Shown one piece after another: positions 1 through 4,576 of a stretch of DNA of 6,086 bases (the stretch's first letter is position 1; the number at the start of each line of letters is the position of its first letter). The notes beneath the pieces were generated by a model that saw only the letters and a program-made list of their open reading frames with translations, did no database searches and had not been told where the DNA came from. The stretch is from an uncultured Alphaproteobacteria bacterium (GTDB lineage Bacteria > Pseudomonadota > Alphaproteobacteria > Puniceispirillales > UBA1172), in assembly GCA_913056245.1 (NCBI GenBank), contig CAJXME010000077.1, forward strand, positions 1 through 6,086. Reading direction: 5' to 3'. The position numbers were made by a program, and so were the translations under genes.

Positions 1-1
1 A

Positions 2-508
2 CCGCCTAAAAAAATCTCCCTTTTTTCGTTGGTGGAATCTGTCGTGGCTGATTATCAAGATGCGGGGCAAAGCGTCACTTTAGCGGAAACCAATTTGTCC
101 AAAGTAACGGGGCGAACAATCCTTTTTAGCGGTGGGGACAAGGGTAAATGGCTCCAAAAACCAACACCATCCCCTCAAATCGTGATCATAGCCCAGCCCC
201 TTGCTCTAAAACGCGCCTTGTCAAACCTGATGGATAATGCCCTCAAATATGGACGAAAGGCCATGGTTTCCGTTGAGGCGAATTCCGTTGAGGCTCAAAT
301 CCATATTGATGATTTTGGCACTGGCATCGACCCGGCAAAATTGCAACGCCTCACCTCCCCCTTTCAACGTGGGGATAACATTGGCCAGGTCAAAGGGAGC
401 GGGATTGGCCTTGCTATCGTCACCACCATCGCAGAACAGCATGGCGGACGATTGGAATTTACAAAAGGTCAATTCGGCATCAGAGCCACCCTCACTCTTC
501 CGCGGTAG
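2..508 (+). CDS. Sensor histidine kinase, C-terminal part (5' end outside window)
   Basis: This is the catalytic ATP-binding end of a two-component sensor kinase, which phosphorylates its own histidine and passes the phosphate to a response regulator. The frame is open to the left edge, so the sensor, membrane and HisKA parts lie outside. The HATPase_c boxes appear in order: an N box (NLMDNALKYG, about nt 224-253), a G1 box (DDFGTGID, about 308-331), an F-like segment (SPFQRG, about 356-373) and a G2 box (GSGIGLAIV, about 398-424). It ends with HGGRLEF and a short beta strand, as in EnvZ/OmpR-type kinases, with tandem stops TAG-TAA at 506-511. A TTG at 29 is an internal Leu codon, not a start, because domain sequence continues upstream of it. 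An EnvZ-like role is inferred from the domain alone; the partner regulator is presumably upstream. Confidence 0.88.
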   Translation, partial: PPKKISLFSLVESVVADYQDAGQSVTLAETNLSKVTGRTILFSGGDKGKWLQKPTPSPQIVIIAQPLALKRALSNLMDNALKYGRKAMVSVEANSVEAQIHIDDFGTGIDPAKLQRLTSPFQRGDNIGQVKGSGIGLAIVTTIAEQHGGRLEFTKGQFGIRATLTLPR

Positions 509-590
509 TAAGCAATCCCTTAAGTAAGCCATCTAGACTTTTATATATTGGTATTACCCTCACCTATCCCCCAATTAGATACGAAAATGA

Positions 591-827
591 AAAGGGGCAG
601 TGTTCGTCATTGCAAATAATGACGGTGATATAGCACATGGCCTCAATATTGAGCGCCTCAATTACATTTGGGCAAGGCTCGATATTTCATTTATAAATGC
701 TTATGGAGACTTATTAGAGAGTATTCTTGATACTCGTGACTTGGCCTTTGAGTATAGCAAAAGCACGAAGAGGCTAGTTGTTTCTCTTGCCGTTATTAAC
801 CACATCAGCCTCAGAGAACACTCATAG
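591..827 (+). CDS. Orphan open frame of about 75 codons, doubtful gene
   Basis: The frame is open from 591, with a possible GTG start at 600 and a TAG at 825-827. I do not recognise the product. It would be a mixed helical peptide with phrases such as LNIERLNYIWARLDISF and DTRDLAFEYSKSTKRL, with no signal peptide or membrane segment. A GGGG at 594-597 sits only two bases before the GTG, too close for a normal ribosome binding site. The stop lies exactly where recognisable integrase sequence begins in the same frame, so this may be a decayed or rearranged piece rather than a gene. It does not match the part of a tyrosine recombinase expected just before that C-terminus. Confidence 0.2.
   Translation, partial: KGAVFVIANNDGDIAHGLNIERLNYIWARLDISFINAYGDLLESILDTRDLAFEYSKSTKRLVVSLAVINHISLREHS
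605..624. repeat. Perfect 7-bp inverted repeat
   Basis: CGTCATT (605-611) and AATGACG (618-624) are exact reverse complements around a 6-base loop. No T run follows, so it is not a standard intrinsic terminator. CGTCATTGC is also a common start of small dispersed repeats in some bacteria, so it may be a repeat remnant. Confidence 0.45.
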
Positions 828-1039
828 CGCAGGCTCAAGTCAAGACTGCCAGAGGGATGTGTGATCCACTCCTTCCATCACAGCCTTCGAGATCGTCTCA
901 GAGCGGTTGAATGCCCCTCCGATATCGTAGATGCCATAGGTGGCTGGACCACAGAAGGCATAGACAATGCTATGGCAAAGGCTATGACCTCAACGTCAAA
1001 GCAAAGTGGATGGAAATGATTATGGCAATACGCGATTAA
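828..1039 (+). pseudogene. Tyrosine recombinase (phage-type integrase) 3' remnant
   Basis: The frame starting at 831 reads like the end of an alphaproteobacterial site-specific tyrosine recombinase: LKSRLPEGCVIHSF, then RDRLRAVECPSDIVDAIGGW (about 888-947). After about nt 962 the match moves to another frame, giving YGKGYDLNVKAKWMEM from 971 and a natural TAA at 1037-1039. Restoring one base between 962 and 971 would rejoin the halves as EGIGQCYGKGY. The family's H-x-x-R pair reads His (867-869) but CAT for His at 876-878, where Arg is expected, a single CGT-to-CAT change. The Trp of GGW (945-947) and the probable nucleophile Tyr (971-973) remain. The N-terminal and core-binding regions, including the first catalytic Arg, are missing upstream. 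It is a dead fragment marking a past integration. Confidence 0.8.
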
Positions 1040-1061
1040 TTCATTATGATATTGTTGGTTT

Positions 1062-2693
1062 ATGAAGAACAGAGATTATGATTTCATTATCATCGGAGCG
1101 GGTTCGGCCGGTTGTGTACTTGCCAATGAATTAAGTGCCGATGCCTCGTGCAAAGTGCTTATTCTTGAAGCGGGGCCGATGGATCGAAGTCTTTTTATTC
1201 ATATGCCCGCTGGTGTTTACCGCGTGTTTCGAGACCCTGCGCTTAACTGGAATTACTTTACTGCAAATGAAGATGGACTGTGTGATCGAACGATTTACAC
1301 CCCGAGGGGGCGGGTGGTCGGCGGATCATCATCCATCAACTCAATGGTCTATATGCGTGGCCATCGGCTTGATTATGATGGATGGGCCGAAGAGTTCAAC
1401 TTACCGGAATGGAGTTTCAACAACTGCCTGCCCTATTTTATAGCCGGCGAGCATTATCAGGGTGACGCCACCGAATGGCGCGGTAAAACCGGCAGGCTTG
1501 GGGTGAAACAGGCCAATTATCCTGACCCGCTTTACGATGCTTTTCTTGCCGCGGGCGAGCAATCCGGGCAGGGGCGATCTGATGATCTTAACGGCGCTAA
1601 TCCGGAAGGCCTTTCACGACTCGATTGTACCGTCATGAATGGCAAAAGATGCAGTGCCGCCACCGCTCATCTAAAACCCGCACTTTCAAGGCCTAATCTC
1701 ACCCTCATTCATTCCGCCGACATTCAGCAGATACTTCTTAATGGCAACAAAGCCCAAGGGGTGGTCTTTACCCATCGCGGCGAGCGCATCACGATCAATG
1801 CTGGGCGAGAAGTGATTCTATGTGGAGGGGCAATCAATTCGCCCAAACTTCTTATGTTATCTGGCATTGGCCCTGAAAATGATCTGAAAGGCTGCAACAT
1901 CAAGCCCCGGATTCATCTGCCGGGCGTTGGCCAAAATCTGCAGGATCATGCCAAGATCAGATTGCAATTCGAATCCAAAAAGCGCCTTCCGTTTCATTCG
2001 ATCAACAACCCCTTCAATAAATTAAAGGCCGGTATCAACTGGATGCTGACTGGCAGCGGCATGGCGGCATCAAACATCTGGGAGGCTGGCGGCTTGATCC
2101 GTAGCAACAGTGACGTCACCCATTCCAATCTGCAATATCATTTTGGCCCCCTTGGTTTCACCATATCGAATGGAAAGATAAAAGTAGAGCAGGCTTTCTC
2201 CCTGAATGTTGATCAGATGCGTCCTAAAAGCACCGGCGAAATAAAGCTGAACCCTTCCGATCCCTATAAAAGTCCCATGATTAACTTTCGATACATGAAT
2301 GACCCCTATGATCTGAACGAAATGGTGGAAGCGGTTTACATGGCAAGAGACCTCGTCTCACAACAAGCCTTTGATGAGTTCAGAGGGGCAGAAATGAAAC
2401 CAGGTGATCAGTTCAAATCTGAAGAAGAGATCAAAGATATGCTCCGTGCGAATATTGAAACCGCTTATCATCCCAGTTGCACCTGCCGAATGGGATATGA
2501 TGATGATGCGGTGACCGATAGTGAGTTCAGAGTACACGGAATTGAGGGGTTAAGGGTTGTTGATGCGTCTGTTATGCCGAGAATTGTTAGTGCAAATTTG
2601 AACGCGCCTATTCAAATGATGGCAGCACGTGCGGCAGATTTCATCCTTGGAAGGCCACAATTAGATCCAGTAAATTTGGAATATTCAACCTAG
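1062..2693 (+). CDS. GMC-family flavin oxidoreductase (choline/alcohol dehydrogenase type)
   Basis: This 543-residue protein has the usual family length and should oxidise an alcohol to an aldehyde using FAD. The N-terminal Rossmann motif is DFIIIGAGSAGCVLANELS, with the glycines at residues 12, 14 and 17 and the acidic LILEAG after the second strand. GMC signature 1 lies at residues 83-106 (GRVVGGSSSINSMVY and onward) and signature 2 at 256-270 (GAINSPKLLMLSGIG). The C-terminal active site shows AYHPSCTCRMG with His470 and NLNAP with Asn514, the His/Asn pair of many dehydrogenases. The substrate cannot be read from sequence: choline dehydrogenase, AlkJ-like alcohol dehydrogenase and polyethylene-glycol dehydrogenase share these motifs. 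No betaine aldehyde dehydrogenase is in view, so betA is not assigned. The ATG at 1062 is the only start that keeps the Rossmann strand; it lacks a good Shine-Dalgarno. There is no signal peptide, so it is cytoplasmic or loosely membrane-bound. Confidence 0.93.
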   Translation: MKNRDYDFIIIGAGSAGCVLANELSADASCKVLILEAGPMDRSLFIHMPAGVYRVFRDPALNWNYFTANEDGLCDRTIYTPRGRVVGGSSSINSMVYMRGHRLDYDGWAEEFNLPEWSFNNCLPYFIAGEHYQGDATEWRGKTGRLGVKQANYPDPLYDAFLAAGEQSGQGRSDDLNGANPEGLSRLDCTVMNGKRCSAATAHLKPALSRPNLTLIHSADIQQILLNGNKAQGVVFTHRGERITINAGREVILCGGAINSPKLLMLSGIGPENDLKGCNIKPRIHLPGVGQNLQDHAKIRLQFESKKRLPFHSINNPFNKLKAGINWMLTGSGMAASNIWEAGGLIRSNSDVTHSNLQYHFGPLGFTISNGKIKVEQAFSLNVDQMRPKSTGEIKLNPSDPYKSPMINFRYMNDPYDLNEMVEAVYMARDLVSQQAFDEFRGAEMKPGDQFKSEEEIKDMLRANIETAYHPSCTCRMGYDDDAVTDSEFRVHGIEGLRVVDASVMPRIVSANLNAPIQMMAARAADFILGRPQLDPVNLEYST

Positions 2694-2728
2694 GCTCAAG
2701 AAACATGATCCGTGGAAACAGTCTTGAA

Positions 2729-2885
2729 ATGGTGCTGTGTATAGGCTTCGAACTCTGTCCCGGGGAGCCACTTTTCCCTCCATCATGATCACAGCAAGAC
2801 GGATTAGAACCGCCTCCCTTCATATGACGAGCGTGGCATCGACACGCGGGGGTCCAATCCGTCCCGGGGAGCTCATTGCACCCAT
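2729..2885 (+). ncRNA. ssrS: Candidate 6S RNA
   Basis: This gene-free stretch can fold into a long imperfect hairpin of about 157 nt, the usual 6S size. A closing stem pairs 2729-2735 (ATGGTGC) with 2878-2885, with one bulged C. A second stem pairs 2743-2749 with 2868-2873. Further in, GCCAC (2767-2771) pairs with GTGGC (2833-2837), leaving a central open region. The 5' side CTGTCCCGGGGAGCCACTTT resembles E. coli 6S AGUCCCCUGAGCCGAUAUUU as I remember it. 6S RNA mimics an open promoter and sequesters sigma-70 RNA polymerase. Strand follows from that likeness. Against it: the usual neighbours (zapA, a formyltetrahydrofolate cyclo-ligase) are absent, and I see no convincing promoter or terminator. 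Ends are approximate. A different structured RNA is possible. Confidence 0.5.
2757..2872. repeat. 12-bp direct repeat pair, nearly self-complementary
   Basis: GTCCCGGGGAGC occurs at 2757-2768 and again at 2861-2872, 104 bases apart. Because TCCCGGGGA is almost its own reverse complement, the two copies can also pair with each other over nine positions with one G-G mismatch. This fits a hairpin RNA better than a mobile-element duplication, and competes with the stems listed for the 6S candidate. Confidence 0.7.
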
Positions 2886-2963
2886 CCTGAATAAACGATG
2901 ACCAGATTCCACGCTTGAGGCCTTTGATGCTGGTTGTTACCTTATCACATTATAGGTGCATAT

Positions 2964-3128
2964 ATGACCAACACAGAACCAATGCTTATTTTGTTCATTA
3001 CGATTTTTTTGACAATCGCATGGATGAAGTACAACCAGCGTGATAGAGGGTTTTCAAAACTGATCGTTTGGGGCGTTTGGGTGTTAATCATTGTCATTGG
3101 TTTAACGGCTCTTGGGTATTACCAGTAA
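2964..3128 (+). CDS. Small two-helix membrane protein, 54 residues
   Basis: I do not recognise a named family. The protein has two hydrophobic stretches, residues about 6-21 (PMLILFITIFLTIAWM) and about 33-51 (LIVWGVWVLIIVIGLTALG), joined by a basic loop, KYNQRDRGFSK. That pattern predicts an inner-membrane hairpin with the positive loop in the cytoplasm. The ATG at 2964 is preferred because AGGTG at 2954-2958 stands five bases before it; a TTG at 2934 would add ten residues without a visible ribosome binding site. It lies between the 6S-like RNA and the glutathione S-transferase gene. The function is unknown. Confidence 0.65.
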   Translation: MTNTEPMLILFITIFLTIAWMKYNQRDRGFSKLIVWGVWVLIIVIGLTALGYYQ

Positions 3129-3147
3129 CAATAAACGACTGTATAAT
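3119..3147 (+). promoter_or_regulatory. Candidate sigma-70-type promoter for the GST gene
   Basis: A perfect TATAAT lies at 3142-3147, and TTACCA (four of six to TTGACA) at 3119-3124, separated by 17 bases. Transcription would start near 3154, giving a short leader to the ATG at 3180. The -35 box overlaps the stop of the upstream small gene. This is seen by motif only. Confidence 0.4.
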
Positions 3148-3179
3148 CGCGGATAATGTTGTTTCATGGAGGGTTTGTG

Positions 3180-3782
3180 ATGACATCATTTCGCGTTTAT
3201 GGGATCAGCGGTGCTGGGTCGTTAGTTGTTGAGTATATTCTGGCCTTGGCGGGGGCCAATTATGAATTGATCTGCCTTGAAAAAGAAGACCGTGATGGCG
3301 AAGCCTTCCGCCGCATTTCCCCTGCCGGCCAAATCCCAGCGCTCGAAACCCCCGAAGGCGATACCATCTTTGAAAGCCTAGCGATCACGATCTATCTGCT
3401 GGAGCGTTTCCCAGATGCGGGGTTGATTGCACCCCAAGGCCATCCTCAGCGTATGCATTGCTTGCAGTGGTTGTCGTTTTTGTCATCCTCGCTATATTCC
3501 GCCAATCTTCGCTTCTATTATCCCGACCGGTATGGCCCTGAAAATGAAGTCCGATCTATGGCTCAATCGGAGCGGCGCGCGATCTATGATCTCATCGATG
3601 CGCAATCGCTGCCTTATTTGGCGGGTGAAACCATGAGCGCGGCTGATCTTTACCTCTATATGCTGCTGATGTGGGATGAAACGCTTGATGAGGAATTGGC
3701 GTCTCGGCCGAATATGCAGCGTATTGCTGAAAAGGTCGGCGCCCTCCCAGAAGTGCAAGGGGTTATGGCACGACAACCTTAG
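3180..3782 (+). CDS. Glutathione S-transferase family protein
   Basis: This 200-residue cytosolic protein has the two-domain glutathione S-transferase layout. The N-terminal thioredoxin-like domain (about 1-78) starts FRVYGISGAGSLVVEYIL and contains SPAGQIPAL, whose Pro53 is the expected cis-proline, followed by Glu65-Ser66, which normally bind the glutathione gamma-glutamyl group. The helical C-terminal domain carries the N-capping box MSAADLYLYML (Ser153, Asp156). Ser10 or Ser14 could be the thiol-activating residue; I see no catalytic Cys at the first-helix start, so it is not clearly beta class. The ATG at 3180 is chosen over one at 3156 because GGAGGG at 3168-3173 stands six bases before it, and it gives the standard N-terminal strand. 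The substrate is unknown. It seems to be transcribed alone. Confidence 0.9.
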   Translation: MTSFRVYGISGAGSLVVEYILALAGANYELICLEKEDRDGEAFRRISPAGQIPALETPEGDTIFESLAITIYLLERFPDAGLIAPQGHPQRMHCLQWLSFLSSSLYSANLRFYYPDRYGPENEVRSMAQSERRAIYDLIDAQSLPYLAGETMSAADLYLYMLLMWDETLDEELASRPNMQRIAEKVGALPEVQGVMARQP

Positions 3783-3823
3783 GGTTTTGAAATCTTAACA
3801 GCCATAAAAATTCACCAAAACCC
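3782..3823 (+). repeat. Inverted repeat at the end of the GST gene
   Basis: GGGTTTTG (3782-3789) begins in the stop codon and is the exact reverse complement of CAAAACCC (3816-3823). The 26-base loop is long and no T run follows, so it is a poor intrinsic terminator. It may be a transcript-end structure or chance. Confidence 0.3.
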
Positions 3824-3829
3824 AAAACG

Positions 3830-3865
3830 TGCATGGTTTTTGCATGATCGGGGTAAGGCCTTGCC
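3830..3865. promoter_or_regulatory. Possible operator region: spaced TGCATG pair and near-palindrome
   Basis: TGCATG occurs at 3830-3835 and 3841-3846, 11 bases apart, about one helical turn. Just after it, GGTAAGGCCTTGCC (3852-3865) is a palindrome with one mismatched pair around AAGGCCTT. The group lies 22-57 bases before the start of the 49-residue gene. No clear -35/-10 pair is seen. Regulation is inferred only from position and symmetry. Confidence 0.3.
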
Positions 3866-3886
3866 TATCCTTGAGGAGTTTTGGTC

Positions 3887-4036
3887 ATGTACACCCCGGT
3901 TTTTCCAAGCCTGAAAACAAACGCGTTCTATTTTTTTGAAACCGAAAGCCGCAAAAAAGACCGCGTTATCGCGCGCATCATGTCCAGCATGGTGTCCATG
4001 AGCATCTTATTGGTCGCGGGTTTTGCGCCCATTTGA
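3887..4036 (+). CDS. Small protein of 49 residues with hydrophobic C-terminus
   Basis: This short gene is easily missed. The ATG at 3887 is preceded by AGGAG (3874-3878) eight bases upstream, one of the best ribosome binding sites in the window. The product begins MYTPVFPSLKTNAFYFFETE, continues through a charged middle (SRKKDRVIAR) and ends in a hydrophobic stretch, residues about 31-49 (IMSSMVSMSILLVAGFAPI), that could be a C-terminal membrane anchor. It ends in TGA at 4034-4036. It faces the minus-strand gene at 4062-4250 tail to tail with 25 bases between. I recognise no family. The start signal is the main support; homologues would confirm it. Confidence 0.5.
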   Translation: MYTPVFPSLKTNAFYFFETESRKKDRVIARIMSSMVSMSILLVAGFAPI

Positions 4037-4061
4037 TTGCGCCTTCTTGATCTGCTCCGTT

Positions 4062-4250
4062 TTATTTTGAAAACCCGCTTTCCATCCCCTTGAAAATACC
4101 TTTCAAGCGTTTTGACACATGGGCCGATGGCGTTTCCGGCGCAAAGGCGGTGTTGTTAGGCTTTAAGTGTGGAATTAAAACATAAATCCCCATCCCTAAA
4201 GACAGCAATAACATAATTAATACAATAGTTTTTACGGCAATCTTAAACAT
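4062..4250 (-). CDS. Small single-helix membrane or exported protein, 62 residues
   Basis: The product starts MFKIAVKTIVLIMLLLSLGM, a positively charged start followed by a hydrophobic helix (residues about 6-26), then a hydrophilic tail with Pro-rich NTAFAPETPSA and a basic helical end (KRLKGIFKGMESGFSK). No signal-peptidase or lipobox site is obvious, so an N-terminal membrane anchor with a periplasmic tail is most likely. The ribosome binding site is weak (TAAGA a few bases before the ATG at 4250). It diverges from the cysteine-rich gene at 4411 and shares its upstream region. I recognise no family. Confidence 0.5.
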   Translation of the reverse strand: MFKIAVKTIVLIMLLLSLGMGIYVLIPHLKPNNTAFAPETPSAHVSKRLKGIFKGMESGFSK

Positions 4251-4328
4251 AAATCTTACACATAAAACACCCTTCCCTTTTATAGGGTGACCAATGCCAT
4301 TTCATTTGTAAAGGCCTCGGCTGAAAAG

Positions 4329-4356
4329 GGGTCAATCTCCCCTCTTGAATTGACCC
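4329..4356. promoter_or_regulatory. 8-bp inverted repeat, candidate operator between divergent genes
   Basis: GGGTCAAT (4329-4336) and ATTGACCC (4349-4356) are perfect reverse complements separated by 12 bases. The centres are 20 bases apart, about two helical turns, which suits a dimeric regulator. The right arm contains the TTGACC proposed as the -35 box for the rightward gene. It could also be a hairpin, but no T run follows. Confidence 0.45.
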
Positions 4357-4378
4357 ATATAAAAACCACATATCCAAT
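4350..4378 (+). promoter_or_regulatory. Candidate promoter for the cysteine-rich small gene
   Basis: TTGACC (4350-4355, five of six to consensus) and TCCAAT (4373-4378, four of six) are 17 bases apart. A start near 4385 would leave a short leader with GGAG at 4401-4404. The -35 box falls in the right arm of the inverted repeat, so a bound regulator would likely block it. Confidence 0.35.
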
Positions 4379-4410
4379 AATTGATAGCAATCACCCTTTT
4401 GGAGATGAAC

Positions 4411-4569
4411 ATGAGTGATGAAAACAATTGCGGTTGCGGCCGCAGCCCCACAGGCAAATGCGTCGGTTGGCATAGCCTAACCGAAGACCAATACGCTGAG
4501 AAAAAAAGCACAATGGGAAGCCAAACAAGCGGCGAAGAAAAAAGACGAACAAGCCTAATAAGAAACTAG
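4411..4569 (+). CDS. Cysteine-rich small protein, probably frameshifted at an A7 run
   Basis: The ATG at 4411 follows GGAG (4401-4404) by six bases; an ATG at 4405 lies too close to that site. The start, MSDENNCGCGRSPTGKCVGW, has Cys7, Cys9 and Cys17 in a CxC-x7-C pattern followed by Trp-His, which could bind a metal. I have the impression of a conserved alphaproteobacterial small protein but cannot name it. As written, the frame gives 52 residues ending in an odd tail (STMGSQTSGEEKRRTSLIRN). If one A of the seven at 4501-4507 is removed, the tail becomes EKKAQWEAKQAAKKKDEQA, a charged helix ending at tandem TAA-TAA (4556-4561), for 48 residues. The second reading looks far more like real coding sequence. 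Confidence 0.65.
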   Translation: MSDENNCGCGRSPTGKCVGWHSLTEDQYAEKKSTMGSQTSGEEKRRTSLIRN

Positions 4570-4576
4570 GTTTGTG

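Noticed and set aside
221..532. Overlapping open frames on the minus strand and in frame 3 of the plus strand
   Set aside because: They lie across the kinase ATPase domain, whose motifs are clear in the plus-strand frame from 2, and show no features of their own.
2741..2770. tRNA-like 3' end (TTCGAA followed by GGGAGCCA), and a similar one at 2846-2875
   Set aside because: The T-arm stems do not pair (TCTGT has no ACAGA partner), and no anticodon or D arm is found upstream. The likeness is better explained by the hairpin RNA.
2641..2823. Minus-strand frame of 60 codons
   Set aside because: It overlaps the end of the GMC gene and the RNA candidate, has no ribosome binding site, and gives a low-complexity Gly/Ser peptide.
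2757..2872. Attachment-site pair for the integrase
   Set aside because: The 104-base interval holds no element, the integrase lies outside it, and the repeats fit RNA pairing.
4243..4473. Minus-strand frame of 76 codons across the divergent region
   Set aside because: It covers the start of the cysteine-rich gene and the promoter region and overlaps the start of the 62-residue gene; its composition looks random.
4501..4508. Programmed -1 ribosomal frameshift on A-AAA-AAG
   Set aside because: The heptamer is not in the phase needed, and the shift that restores the sensible tail is +1, not -1.
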